Source: Parabacteroides sp.
GTDB lineage: Bacteria; Bacteroidota; Bacteroidia; Bacteroidales; Tannerellaceae
DNA: 64,000 bases
Assembly: GCA_019417325.1 (NCBI GenBank)
Contig: DXVO01000034.1
Span: forward strand, 248,001 to 312,000
Reading direction: 5' to 3'
Numbering within the stretch: the first letter of the stretch is position 1; each line of letters opens with the position of its first letter. The position numbers were made by a program, and so were the translations under genes. The notes under the pieces were generated by a model that saw only the letters and a program-made list of their open reading frames with translations, was not told the DNA's origin and searched no databases. Below, one piece after another: positions 18,213 to 27,808 of this stretch.

Positions 18213-18392
18213 TATCAGCTTTAATTAATTGAGGCACAAAAGTACAACAATATTCGTTCCATACGGGTTAATTCCCTCAAGATTTAGTTTTGGCTCCGGG
18301 AAGAAAATCAGTCTCCCGCTTGAAACACCGTCAACCGGGTGATTGACACGCCGTCAGGCGGGAGGTCGACACGGCTCCCGCAAAGAGGGGCT

Positions 18393-18905
18393 TTAGAGTT
18401 CCTCCGGTTTATCCCCGTCGCCGGGTACGGTAAGAAGCAGCGGGAACTGGTACGAACGGGGCTCTTTCACCTGAAAAACACAGCTGTACTGGGTGGTTAC
18501 CTTTACGTAATAGTCGCCTTCCGGCAGGGTATAGGGAACCATGACTACCAGCTTCGAGGGCAGGTTGTCTACTAATACTTCAGCTTTTACAGGCGTTCCG
18601 TTGGCTGCTGTGGGTACAAAGTAGAAGCCGTTGCTTGCGTTATCGCCGGAAATGCGCAGGTTGGCTCCTTCCACGATCACCGGCATACCGGTGATAAGGG
18701 TTTCCGTACCGTCTACGGCATTGCTTACCTTGCCGATAACCGGGCCTGTTTTGGCGGCCCCGTTGACAACTACTGTAGTCTTTTTGAGCATGTCGCGCAG
18801 CGTTTTACCCGAAGTATAGTTTACCATCAACGCATGTTTTGCGGGGTCGAAGTTCTCGGTTTCACCTTCAAAAGCCCCTTTTATCTGTACAAGATACTGC
18901 CCCAT
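18393..18905 (-). CDS. DUF4469 Ig-like domain protein lacking the usual DNA-binding half
   Basis: This 170-residue protein matches the DUF4469 Ig-like C-terminal module of Bacteroidales HU-like proteins (GNASNGFYFVP-like GDNASNGFYFVPTA, MPVIVEGANLRISG, LVVMVPYTLPEGDYYVKVTTQYS). In relatives this module usually follows an HU-type DNA-binding domain, which is absent here: upstream of the ATG the frame meets a stop within seven codons. The start MGQYLVQIKGAFEGE is plausible as a native N terminus or as the remains of a truncated gene. Role unknown. Confidence 0.6.
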   Translation of the reverse strand: MGQYLVQIKGAFEGETENFDPAKHALMVNYTSGKTLRDMLKKTTVVVNGAAKTGPVIGKVSNAVDGTETLITGMPVIVEGANLRISGDNASNGFYFVPTAANGTPVKAEVLVDNLPSKLVVMVPYTLPEGDYYVKVTTQYSCVFQVKEPRSYQFPLLLTVPGDGDKPEEL

Positions 18906-19091
18906 AAAACGGCAGCAGGCGGGTTATATATAAAACATAAAGTAAATCAATCAAAGAAGCGGATACGGCAGGTAATACGCCTACCTATTGTTGGACACAC
19001 CTAACCGAGAGCCCGAACGCCCTGCGGCCTGAGTTCTCGCTGGACTCCTAACTCTTTTTCAGATAATTCGTGAATAATCATACGCTACATA

Positions 19092-19138
19092 CACAAAAAG
19101 GGCAAACTATCCTGAATATCCCATCCAGGTAGTTTGCC
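19092..19138 (-). terminator. terminator of the SusC/SusD locus
   Basis: GGCAAACTA (19101-19109) pairs with TAGTTTGCC (19130-19138), with CCTG/CAGG inside. On the minus strand CTTTTTG follows. It lies 29 bases after the SusD stop. Confidence 0.85.
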
Positions 19139-19166
19139 ACTATATAATCCCCCCTATCAAAATTCT

Positions 19167-20729
19167 TTAGAAACCGTTGTTCTGTACGAGATTTTTACTC
19201 TTTGCTATCTCATCAATCGGAATAGGCATTACATGGTTTATCGAGGGATTAAAACTACGGGATTCCCACACTTCTATTTCTTCTACTTTCTCAATTTCTA
19301 CTTCGCCCTTATCATTCACCTTCAATGTGGTTTTATAGCCATGCAACGGCTTGGCATAAACGGCTTTGGCATCGCCCCAACGTACAAGGTCCAGATGACG
19401 TCCGGTAAACTCCCCGGCAAGTTCGCAGCGACGTTCATGTTTTAAATCTTCTTTGGTTGCATTTTGTTTAGGACTCAGCCCGGCACGCTGGCGGACCCGG
19501 TTCAGAGGCTCGTCGCCATTTTTTCCCTGCCAGATAAGCGCTTCCGCCTTCCACAAAAGGACTTCGGAGAAACGGACTAGCGGGATGCTGAGGCGGGTGG
19601 TCATATTGTCGCCGCTCGGATTGACGGTCTTCCCGATCGCATCGGCAGGCTCAAAAGGTTCCATATATTTCTTAAACTGCATGCCGGAAGCACTTTCCGT
19701 GGAATAATACAAACGGTTCTTTCCAAGGAAGGTGAAATAATCGCCCGGCTTCAGGATAGTGGCGGCACGGCGGGTATCGCCGTCTTCAAACTCTTTCAGC
19801 AGTTCGAGCGTAGGCATAAAATAGCCCCAACCGTTATAGAGCCCCCAGCCTTTGTTTTCCAGCATTACACCTGGTAGCTTGGAACCGTCTTCCTGTGTAC
19901 TGGTCCACGACCATACATATTCCGAACTAAAGTTATTGGCTATCTTAAACACATCGGCAAAATTGGCCAGAAGGTCGTGATACGGAATCACCTTGTCGCA
20001 ATAATCCACTACTTTCTGGTAATAAGAAGCATCATATTGTGCATTATGCAGACTGGCTTTGGCGGCATAAGCCCATGCAGCCGTTTTATGCGGACGCCCG
20101 TATTCAGCTTCACCCCAATCCTTAAAGTAAGGCAGCAGTTCGGCAGCTTTCTCGAAATCGGAAATGCAGAACTTATAGTTATCGCATACCGACTGGGCAC
20201 GGGGCTGGTCAATTTCTTCCCACGAGGTCTTTTCGGTAACAATCGGTATCCCCCCGTTCTTTCCGTTGTCGCCATAGTATGGCGACAGCCAGAGGTATGC
20301 CCAACCTCTGAGGAAATAGGCCTGCCCCAATGTTTCGTTCTTCACCTTCTCGGAAATATTCATTCCGGGAACGTATTTGATAATATCGTTGCAGCGTTTG
20401 ATAAGTTGGTACATAATCGGCCAGTTCTCTTTTGCATCGCAGGTATTGTCGAGAATGAAGTTCTTGATATTGGCAGCTCCCGATTGCGGACGCCCGGTCA
20501 CCATATCGTCGCTGCAATTCTCGTACCACATAAAGCCTCTTCCGGTCATACTTTCGCCTGCTGTCCAGAAATAAAGCCCGTTGGCGGCAGAGATAGCATC
20601 GGCTTCCACCTTCCAGAAGTTTTCCTGCGAGGGTTCCCCGTGCTGGGTATGGCTCAAAAAATTATCGCAGCCCGAAAGGGTTAGTGTAAGAGCTGCCATC
20701 GTTATTCCTTTAAACACTCTATTTTTCAT
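19167..20729 (-). CDS. SusD/RagB-like outer-membrane nutrient-binding lipoprotein
   Basis: This 520-residue protein has a lipoprotein signal (LTLTLSGC, cysteine 21) and the SusD pattern of TPR-like helices: AISAANGLYFWTAGESM near the N terminus, AYFLRGWAYLWLSPYYGD, ASLHNAQYDASYY and the closing NPSINHVMPIPIDEI. SusD-like lipoproteins sit over the SusC channel and hand over glycans or other nutrients. It starts 17 bases after the SusC stop. Substrate cannot be inferred because no enzymes are linked. Confidence 0.94.
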   Translation of the reverse strand: MKNRVFKGITMAALTLTLSGCDNFLSHTQHGEPSQENFWKVEADAISAANGLYFWTAGESMTGRGFMWYENCSDDMVTGRPQSGAANIKNFILDNTCDAKENWPIMYQLIKRCNDIIKYVPGMNISEKVKNETLGQAYFLRGWAYLWLSPYYGDNGKNGGIPIVTEKTSWEEIDQPRAQSVCDNYKFCISDFEKAAELLPYFKDWGEAEYGRPHKTAAWAYAAKASLHNAQYDASYYQKVVDYCDKVIPYHDLLANFADVFKIANNFSSEYVWSWTSTQEDGSKLPGVMLENKGWGLYNGWGYFMPTLELLKEFEDGDTRRAATILKPGDYFTFLGKNRLYYSTESASGMQFKKYMEPFEPADAIGKTVNPSGDNMTTRLSIPLVRFSEVLLWKAEALIWQGKNGDEPLNRVRQRAGLSPKQNATKEDLKHERRCELAGEFTGRHLDLVRWGDAKAVYAKPLHGYKTTLKVNDKGEVEIEKVEEIEVWESRSFNPSINHVMPIPIDEIAKSKNLVQNNGF

Positions 20730-20746
20730 GTCTGATGCGTATTAAA

Positions 20747-23700
20747 TTAGAAGTTAACGTTCAAACCTAAGCTGAATATTCTTGCTACCGGATATTTGCC
20801 ACCATCCAGCCCATTGCCGCCCACTTCAGGGTCTATACCGCTGTATTTGGTTATCGTAAACAGGTTTTCTCCCGTTGCATAAAAGCGCACATTGGTTCCG
20901 CTACAACCGATGGAAGCCATCAGCGATTTAGGCAATGAGTAGCCGATGGTCAGGTTCTTCATACGGAGGTAACTGCCGTTTTCCAGAAAGAAATCGGATA
21001 CGGTGGAATAGTTCTTATTCTCATCCTTCATGGCAAGGCGGGGTATATTGGATGACGGATTATAGGAATAAGAGTCCAGTACATCGGTAGACATATTGAA
21101 GCCCTGGTCCGAAGGATAGGTCATTACTTTCACCCCGTTAAATATCTTATTCCCGGCTACGCCCTGGAACTGGAATGCCACGTCGAAATTGTTCCAGGAT
21201 ACCGAACCGTTCAGTGCAAATGTGTATTTAGGCATATAGCTGCCCATATAGACGCGGTCTTTATCGTTGATGATACCGTCGTTGTTTGTATCCTTGAACT
21301 TAATGTCGCCGGCTTTGGCGTTCGGCTGGATGCGCTGCCCGTCTTTTACATAGGTTTCCGCTTCTTCATTGGAACGGAACAGACCGTCGGTAGGTATCAG
21401 GTAGTAGGAATACCAGGACTGCCCTACTGCCGAACGCAGCGGCATCATCGACCTGATTTCGTTTGTATGCGGGATATAATCGCGGTCGCCGAGGCTCTTC
21501 ACTTCGTTTTTAAGAGTGCTGAAATTCGCTCCGATGCTATACGACACGGCTCCTGCCCTGTCGTTCCAGTTCACCCCGATTTCCCAACCTGAATTACGGA
21601 CTTTACCTACATTGCCCAACGGGGCCGTTTCGATGCCGGCAACAGATGGCACAGTCATTTCCTCTATCAGGTCTTTGGTATCCTTGATAAAGTAATCGAC
21701 TGTCATCGCCAACTTGTCGTCCAGCAGGTTCAAATCGAAACCAAGGTCAGTTTGCTGGGATGTTTCCCATACCAGGTTAAGGTTCTGGAAAGTACGGAGA
21801 CTCACCCCTTTTATCGCATTCTGGCCGATATTGCCGAAATAAGTAAACCAGGGAGATGCACTCAGTTTCACATTATAGGCATAAGGGCCTACAGAGGCGA
21901 TGTTACCGATCTGTCCCCAGCTTGCACGCAATTTGAACAAGCTGACTACAGGAAGTGCATCTTCAAAGAAGGGTTCCGACGAGATTTTCCACGCACCGGA
22001 TACGGCGGGGAATACGTCCGAACGTTTAAATAGTTTGGAGGTTGCATCGTAACGCAAGCTTCCGGTCAGGAAATAACGGTCGGCAAACGAATAGGATGCA
22101 CGCCCGAAAGCCGATATCTGCGACTCTTCCGTGAATAGCTCGGTTGGCTTTTCCTTCGACCAATTGGTTCCGTTCACGAAATCCTGTGCCCAGTTTTCTT
22201 CATAAGGGAAATTATACACGACGGTTTTGTTATCACGATAGTTATTATATCCCATTGTATACCCTCCCATCACAGACAGCAGGTGTTTGTCTTTAAATTC
22301 GCATGAATAGGTGGCAACAGTTTCCCAGAGCCAGTTCTTTTCCATCGTATTTTCAATCGACTTGCTGTTCTGGTCGTTCGGCTTGCCTATTTCAGGCACT
22401 TTCATCGTGAACTCCTGGAACTGGTAGTGGCGCGAACCGACAGAGAAATCGGACTTGATAGTCAGCCCCGTAATTGGTTTGATCGTAAAGGTGGAGGTTG
22501 AAAAGATACGCTGGTCAGGGCGGTACTGGCGAAGCCGTTCCAGTTTTGCCACCGGGTTTTGTACTTCACCGAATGTTCCGGCTACTCCAAGATCTTTCGC
22601 CCACAAAGGAACGGTACCGCCATAGGCATGCTGCCCGCTCGAATTCATTACCGGATTTCCTTCCCGGTCGTATTCATAGACGGTAGCGGAACGGGGCATA
22701 AACATCGCCTGGGCGATTACGCCAGTATGGGAAGAGGTATTCACATCCCCCTGTCCGTTGGTATGTACGTAATTGGCACGCTGGGTAAAGGTCAGCCAGT
22801 CGTTTATCTTGAACTCGATATTCATACGAGCGCCCAACGTCTCTTTATAGGTGTTGATAAGGATACCTTCCTGCTTGTCGTATGATACGGAAGCAAAGGC
22901 TTTCAGGTTGTCGCTACCCCCGGTAATGGATGCAGCGTAATGCTGGACACTGGAAGTGCGGAATATTTCATCCAGCCAGTCGGTACGGGTTACTTGTCCA
23001 TAGGGGTATAAACCCGGGTCCAGACCGGAAGGGACAGCCATCCCGCTTGCATTGGCGGCATCGGTACGGACTCTTACATAATCTTCGGCGGTAAGCATTT
23101 TGGGAAGGTTGGTGGCATTCTGGAAGCCATAGTATACATTGGCATCCACTTTGGGCTTGCCGGACTGCGCCTGCTTGGTAGTAACGACGATTACACCGCC
23201 CGAACCTACATGCGCCCCGTAGATAGCGGCAGAAGCCGCATCTTTCAGCACGGAAATAGACTCTACGTCTTCGGTATTAAAAGGTGCTCCCGGCACTCCG
23301 TCTACAATATAGAGGACTTTATCCGACGAGCGGGAACCCTGCCCGCGGATGGTAACAGTAGGATTAGCCAATGGGTCTCCCCCATTATTCGAAATGGTAA
23401 CACCCGGCAGTTTACCTTGAAGCAGTCCTTCCAGTCCACCCGGGCGGCTCTTTATCTCCGAATCCATTTTGATGGAAGAAACAGCCATGGAAAGGTCTTT
23501 CTTGCGGGAATCGCCGTATCCGAGGACAACTACCTCGTCCAGTTTCTGGGTATCTTCCCGGAGTATGATGTTGAATGTGGTTTTGTTTTTCACATGCACC
23601 GTATGGCTCAGGTATCCGATATAGCTAATTTCCAATACGGCATTCTCAGGAACCTCGAGGGTAAATTCCCCGTTCATACCGGTAATGACTCCGTTCGTAG

Positions 23701-24172
23701 TGCCTTTCTCTATTACATTGGCACCGATAACCGGTTCGCCGGTAGCATCTTTTACAATACCGGATATAGTTTTGGCATGCTGCTGTTGTCCTGTTTCTGT
23801 TTTTGTTGATTTCTTCTCTGACTTGGAATAAAATACGACGATGTGGTCTTCTATCTTATATCCTATATCCGTACCACGGAATACTTTTTCGAGTATGGTT
23901 TCCAGGGGAGCTTCTTTTACCTTAATAGATACGTTATTCACACGCAAGGTTTCCAGTGCAATATCATATGAGAACAGAATATCGGTTTGCTTCTTTAATG
24001 AGTTTACAACATTTTTCAATGTCGCATTATTCATCGATAACTCTACATCAAACCGCTGATTTGATAAATTGGGAACAGAAGCGGCCTTACCTTCTGTTAT
24101 TAGCATACAACTCAACAAGCTTCCTATGAAAAGCCGCTTGAAAGAGAAAAAAAAGCCTATACTCTTTTCCAT
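20747..24172 (-). CDS. SusC/RagA-like TonB-dependent transporter with STN domain
   Basis: This is a 1141-residue outer-membrane receptor. After the signal peptide it has an STN (secretin/TonB N-terminal) domain at about residues 45-115 (NATLKNVVNSLKKQTDILFSY), a CarboxypepD_reg-like domain (SGIVKDATGEPVIGANV, about 136), the SusC signature region, a plug (GVIVVTTK about residue 324) and a C-terminal barrel ending in phenylalanine. The STN domain transmits substrate signal to the FecR anti-sigma factor, whose gene lies just upstream. This makes the locus self-regulating. Confidence 0.95.
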   Translation of the reverse strand: MEKSIGFFFSFKRLFIGSLLSCMLITEGKAASVPNLSNQRFDVELSMNNATLKNVVNSLKKQTDILFSYDIALETLRVNNVSIKVKEAPLETILEKVFRGTDIGYKIEDHIVVFYSKSEKKSTKTETGQQQHAKTISGIVKDATGEPVIGANVIEKGTTNGVITGMNGEFTLEVPENAVLEISYIGYLSHTVHVKNKTTFNIILREDTQKLDEVVVLGYGDSRKKDLSMAVSSIKMDSEIKSRPGGLEGLLQGKLPGVTISNNGGDPLANPTVTIRGQGSRSSDKVLYIVDGVPGAPFNTEDVESISVLKDAASAAIYGAHVGSGGVIVVTTKQAQSGKPKVDANVYYGFQNATNLPKMLTAEDYVRVRTDAANASGMAVPSGLDPGLYPYGQVTRTDWLDEIFRTSSVQHYAASITGGSDNLKAFASVSYDKQEGILINTYKETLGARMNIEFKINDWLTFTQRANYVHTNGQGDVNTSSHTGVIAQAMFMPRSATVYEYDREGNPVMNSSGQHAYGGTVPLWAKDLGVAGTFGEVQNPVAKLERLRQYRPDQRIFSTSTFTIKPITGLTIKSDFSVGSRHYQFQEFTMKVPEIGKPNDQNSKSIENTMEKNWLWETVATYSCEFKDKHLLSVMGGYTMGYNNYRDNKTVVYNFPYEENWAQDFVNGTNWSKEKPTELFTEESQISAFGRASYSFADRYFLTGSLRYDATSKLFKRSDVFPAVSGAWKISSEPFFEDALPVVSLFKLRASWGQIGNIASVGPYAYNVKLSASPWFTYFGNIGQNAIKGVSLRTFQNLNLVWETSQQTDLGFDLNLLDDKLAMTVDYFIKDTKDLIEEMTVPSVAGIETAPLGNVGKVRNSGWEIGVNWNDRAGAVSYSIGANFSTLKNEVKSLGDRDYIPHTNEIRSMMPLRSAVGQSWYSYYLIPTDGLFRSNEEAETYVKDGQRIQPNAKAGDIKFKDTNNDGIINDKDRVYMGSYMPKYTFALNGSVSWNNFDVAFQFQGVAGNKIFNGVKVMTYPSDQGFNMSTDVLDSYSYNPSSNIPRLAMKDENKNYSTVSDFFLENGSYLRMKNLTIGYSLPKSLMASIGCSGTNVRFYATGENLFTITKYSGIDPEVGGNGLDGGKYPVARIFSLGLNVNF

Positions 24173-24414
24173 ATTCCTAATTAATTTCTTAAGATTAACA
24201 CATATACTAAACTCTCTCTTTGTTTATTGCTCAGTTATGATTGTGCCGCCTATATATGCAACACAAAAAAAGAATCAAACGATCCGTTATAATTCTCCTT
24301 ATATCCATACGGATCGGGAATCGTTTTTCTTCTAATACCATTCTAATACAATCAGCAAAAAGAAACTACTTAGGAAAAGCTACATTTTTTTTATTTATAT
24401 AATTTTAGGCTGTC

Positions 24415-25395
24415 TCACAGTTCGATTACCTCAGCAGGCAATCCGGTTATTTCAGATAATTGTTCCACGGCTTTCCGGGAACCGAGAGCCGGCTTAAAAG
24501 AGAAGTTATAGCGGTTTGTTTTTAAGGAGAAGGTATCTATTTGAACCTGGATATGATATATTTCTTCGAGCTTCTTCACAATCTCGGACATGGACACATC
24601 GGAAAGGGAGACTATTCCATAACGCCAGGAAGTCAGTCTGTTTACATCGACCTCATTGATTTCCAGCGTCCCCGACTGCATGGAATATAGAGCTTGCTGG
24701 CCGGGAGAAAGAGTTACGGTTTCTTTTTCATTCCCGCATTTCAGTTCTACAGAACCTGTCATTAATAAGGTTTCGCATGCTTCTCCCGGCATACGGGTAT
24801 TTACGCTGAAAGAGGTGCCGGTTACTATTACATCCGCCATATCCGTACGGACAATAAAAGGGTGCTCCTTATTCTCCGAAACATCAAAAAAGGCAACTCC
24901 ACTCAAACAGACAATCCGTTTCCCGTTGCAAAAATATTCAGGGTACTCCAGGGTACTGCTATCTGCCAGCCACACTAAGGTACCGTCAGGCAATGTTACA
25001 TTTAATATGGAATCTGAAGTTGTATAATTGGTATATGTATAGTATTGTTTATTCTCCGCCGGGGCAGGGCTATACAGATACCAATAAGAAGATACCGCAA
25101 CCAATAAGAAGATGGCGGCGGCACATGCCCATTTCGTATATAAATGTTTTGTTTTCTTGGCTCCTTCTATCGCATTGATACGGGTATTTAGTTTTGCAAG
25201 TAAATCGGCTTTCTTCTTTTCATCATCATCCGGTACAAGGAATTTCCCTGTATGCCAAATCGCTTTCAATTCAAAAAAAATATCCTTGTTGGCATCAGAT
25301 TCATTCAACCAGGCTAACAGTGCCTGTTGTTCCTCTTCTGTTGCCCTATCGGATAAATATCTATAAATAATTTGCTCATTCATGCCTTCCCGCAA
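24415..25395 (-). CDS. FecR-family anti-sigma factor
   Basis: This 326-residue inner-membrane protein has a cytoplasmic N-terminal part (residues 1-85) that would bind the sigma factor, one membrane helix (WACAAAIFLLVAVSSYWYLY, about 88-107), a periplasmic FecR domain (DGTLVWLADSSTLEYPEYF) and a C-terminal domain that meets the STN domain (SLKTNRYNFSFKPALGSRKAVEQLSEITG). It lies 50 bases after the sigma gene and 242 bases before SusC. Confidence 0.94.
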   Translation of the reverse strand: MREGMNEQIIYRYLSDRATEEEQQALLAWLNESDANKDIFFELKAIWHTGKFLVPDDDEKKKADLLAKLNTRINAIEGAKKTKHLYTKWACAAAIFLLVAVSSYWYLYSPAPAENKQYYTYTNYTTSDSILNVTLPDGTLVWLADSSTLEYPEYFCNGKRIVCLSGVAFFDVSENKEHPFIVRTDMADVIVTGTSFSVNTRMPGEACETLLMTGSVELKCGNEKETVTLSPGQQALYSMQSGTLEINEVDVNRLTSWRYGIVSLSDVSMSEIVKKLEEIYHIQVQIDTFSLKTNRYNFSFKPALGSRKAVEQLSEITGLPAEVIEL

Positions 25396-25445
25396 TTATC
25401 TTTTTTATATACACTATACAATCAAATTACAGAATATACTTAACT

Positions 25446-26036
25446 CTACAATAAAAAAAGCAAAAATAGAACTGGTTTATAGTGCTCCAGCTTTTCCCTC
25501 AGCAACTTTAAAGCCGAATAAATATGGCTTTCAACCGTACGCAACGATATGCCGAGTTTCCGGCTGATTTCCTTGCTGGGCATATCATGCAAATAACTCA
25601 GGGAAAACACTTCCCGACAACGATCCGGAAGAGACTTGATAGCTATATTTATATCCGAACGTATATCCCTGTCATACAATTTACGAATGATGTCACAAGC
25701 ATCCGGATCATAATATTTAAAGCCGACTTCCTCTATCTCCTTCTCGTAGACGGAACGGAATGTTTCCGAATATCCCCGGCGCTTGATAATATTTAATGCA
25801 GTATTATAGACAGACCTTAAGAGATACCCCCGGAGCGAAAGTGTATCATCCAGAATCTCCTTGCGTAGCCATACATTCAAAAAAACGTCCTGCACAACAT
25901 CTTCCGCCTCATCTTCTTCTTTCAATAATAGCCCTGCATACGAACGCAATACCGGATAATACAGATTGTAAAGTTCATTGAAAGCCTCTCGATCTCCGGT
26001 CCTTACTCTTTCAACTAACGACACCATGTCTTCCAT
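25446..26036 (-). CDS. ECF RNA polymerase sigma-70 factor
   Basis: This 196-residue sigma factor has region 2 (DREAFNELYNLYYPVLRSYA, DEAEDVVQDVFLNVWLRK) and region 4 (SLPDRCREVFSLSYLHDMPSKEISRKLG, with the recognition helix RTVESHIYSALKLLRE). It starts the order sigma - FecR - SusC - SusD and should activate that locus when the FecR protein receives the transporter signal. Confidence 0.95.
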   Translation of the reverse strand: MEDMVSLVERVRTGDREAFNELYNLYYPVLRSYAGLLLKEEDEAEDVVQDVFLNVWLRKEILDDTLSLRGYLLRSVYNTALNIIKRRGYSETFRSVYEKEIEEVGFKYYDPDACDIIRKLYDRDIRSDINIAIKSLPDRCREVFSLSYLHDMPSKEISRKLGISLRTVESHIYSALKLLREKLEHYKPVLFLLFLL

Positions 26037-26125
26037 TTTTCAGTGGTTTATCGGGTTACGGATTAATGCTCTGTAAAGTTATATAAAAAAAGAGCATAGT
26101 GCTGTGAAGGTATTATTAAAATCGG

Positions 26126-26133
26126 TATTTTTG
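26126..26133 (+). promoter_or_regulatory. promoter -7 box of the SIS gene
   Basis: TATTTTTG fits TAnnTTTG and lies 44 bases before the SIS-domain gene. Confidence 0.5.
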
Positions 26134-26177
26134 TATTTTATTAGATTGTCATAATACATAAAACTATTAAAACGACT

Positions 26178-26795
26178 ATGATTAACGAAGCAATCTCGTC
26201 TATTTTGCAGCAAGAAGCAGCTGCCGTACTGAATATCCCTATAACCAGTGGTTATGAAGAAGCCGTAAACCTCATTGTAAAACATGTTCATGAACTTGGT
26301 GGAAGCCTGATTACCAGCGGAATGGGTAAAGCCGGTCAGATAGCAATGAATATTGCCACGACATTCAGCTCGACAGGTACTCCGGCATATTTCCTGCACC
26401 CCAGCGAGGCACAGCATGGCGATTTGGGTATTGTACGCAAAAACGATATTATGCTTCTGATATCCAATTCCGGAAAGACCCGCGAATTAGTAGAGCTGGT
26501 AGAACTTACACGTGGTCTGGCTCCTAATATGCCGTTTATCGTAATTACCAGCAATCCGGAAAGCCCGCTGGCTGCCGAAGCCACTATTTGCTTGCCTACC
26601 GGAGCACCCAAAGAGGTTTGTCCATTGGGATTAACACCTACGACCTCGACCACAATTATGACAGTAATCGGCGACATCCTGGTAGTAGGAACAATGAAAA
26701 AAATCAATTTCAGCAATACGGATTATGCCAAAAGGCATCACGGCGGGTATCTTGGTTCCAAAAGCCGGGAACAAAGTAAAACGGAGAACAAATAA
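26178..26795 (+). CDS. SIS-domain sugar-phosphate isomerase (KpsF/GutQ-like, no CBS domains)
   Basis: This 205-residue protein is a single SIS domain: TSGMGKAGQIAMNIATTF (residues 46-63), SEAQHGDLG, and SNSGKTRELVELVELTRG (about 96-113). It resembles arabinose-5-phosphate isomerases of the KdsD/KpsF/GutQ type, which feed KDO synthesis, but lacks their C-terminal CBS pair. It could instead be a 6-phospho-3-hexuloisomerase-like enzyme. A PfkB kinase begins 15 bases downstream, so the pair may process one sugar phosphate. Confidence 0.8.
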   Translation: MINEAISSILQQEAAAVLNIPITSGYEEAVNLIVKHVHELGGSLITSGMGKAGQIAMNIATTFSSTGTPAYFLHPSEAQHGDLGIVRKNDIMLLISNSGKTRELVELVELTRGLAPNMPFIVITSNPESPLAAEATICLPTGAPKEVCPLGLTPTTSTTIMTVIGDILVVGTMKKINFSNTDYAKRHHGGYLGSKSREQSKTENK

Positions 26796-26810
26796 CATAC
26801 GCATATACAT

Positions 26811-27740
26811 ATGAGAAAAGTAATTGGTATCGGAGAATCTATCCTTGATATCATTTTCAAAAACGGACAACCCCATACGGCTGTTCCGGGAGGTTCTGTA
26901 TTCAATGGACTAATCTCTTTAGGACGGTTAAATGTCCCTGTTTCCTTTATCAGCGAAGTAGGCAATGACCAGGTTGGCGACATAATCCTCCGGTTTATGA
27001 AAGAAAATGCCGTCTCTACAGAATATGTAGACCGTTTTCCCAACGGAAAAAGTCCAATCTCCCTCGCATTTCTGGATGAACAGAGCAATGCCAATTACAC
27101 TTTTTATAAAGACTATCCCAAACAACGGTTAGAAGTGCCTCTTCCTTCGATTAACGAAGACGATATTTTTATTTTTGGTTCCTATTATTCGCTGAACCCT
27201 GCATTACGCGAACGGATAGTAGAATTTCTTGACTATGCACGCGAGCGGAAAGCGATTATCTATTACGACCCGAATTTCCGCAAAGCACATGCACATGAAG
27301 CGATTCGCCTGATGCCTACGGTACTCGAAAATCTGGAATATGCGGATATTGTACGTGGCTCGGATGAGGATTTTCTAAACCTGTTCGGTAAAACGGACAT
27401 GAAAGATGTGTACACGAATCATATCAAGTATTATTGCGACCGTTTTATAACAACACATGGTAACGACGGAGTGAATATTTATACGCATGCTTTCCATGAA
27501 CACTACGGTTCCTCTCCTATTACTCCGGTCAGCACTATCGGCGCAGGTGATAATTTCAATGCAGGCGTCATCTACGGATTGTTAAAATATGATGTACGGC
27601 ATAAAGACCTTTCTTCTATAGGAAATGATACGTGGGCTAATATCATCCGAAGCGGGATAGATCTCGCATCCGAGGTATGTCAGAGCTATAACAATTACAT
27701 TTCTAAAGAATTTGCATCGGGTTATAAGCAACAATATTAA
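26811..27740 (+). CDS. PfkB-family carbohydrate kinase
   Basis: This 309-residue ribokinase/fructokinase-type enzyme has the N-terminal glycine pair in VPGGSVFNG (about residues 25-33) and the C-terminal signature STIGAGDNFNAG (about 242-253) with the catalytic aspartate. It phosphorylates a sugar or sugar phosphate with ATP. It is cotranscribed with the SIS-domain gene. Exact substrate unknown. Confidence 0.88.
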   Translation: MRKVIGIGESILDIIFKNGQPHTAVPGGSVFNGLISLGRLNVPVSFISEVGNDQVGDIILRFMKENAVSTEYVDRFPNGKSPISLAFLDEQSNANYTFYKDYPKQRLEVPLPSINEDDIFIFGSYYSLNPALRERIVEFLDYARERKAIIYYDPNFRKAHAHEAIRLMPTVLENLEYADIVRGSDEDFLNLFGKTDMKDVYTNHIKYYCDRFITTHGNDGVNIYTHAFHEHYGSSPITPVSTIGAGDNFNAGVIYGLLKYDVRHKDLSSIGNDTWANIIRSGIDLASEVCQSYNNYISKEFASGYKQQY

Positions 27741-27779
27741 ATATCATTAACCCGCAATAAAGTACAATATGTTTTTCAT

Positions 27780-27787
27780 TACCTTTG
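27780..27787 (+). promoter_or_regulatory. promoter -7 box that decides the phosphatase start
   Basis: TACCTTTG lies only 7 bases before the ATG at 27794, so transcription should begin at about that ATG. Translation therefore most likely starts at the in-frame ATG at 27809 or 27812, which sits right before a lipoprotein signal. Confidence 0.6.
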
Positions 27788-27808
27788 TAAAGAATGAATG
27801 ATGGAGCA

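Noticed and set aside
18280..18400. GC-rich repeated CCGTCA/GCGGGAG elements (GCGGGAG...CTCCCGC at 18358-18381) as a regulatory RNA
   Set aside because: A short hairpin exists but without T-run, promoter or clear periodicity; reported evidence is too thin.
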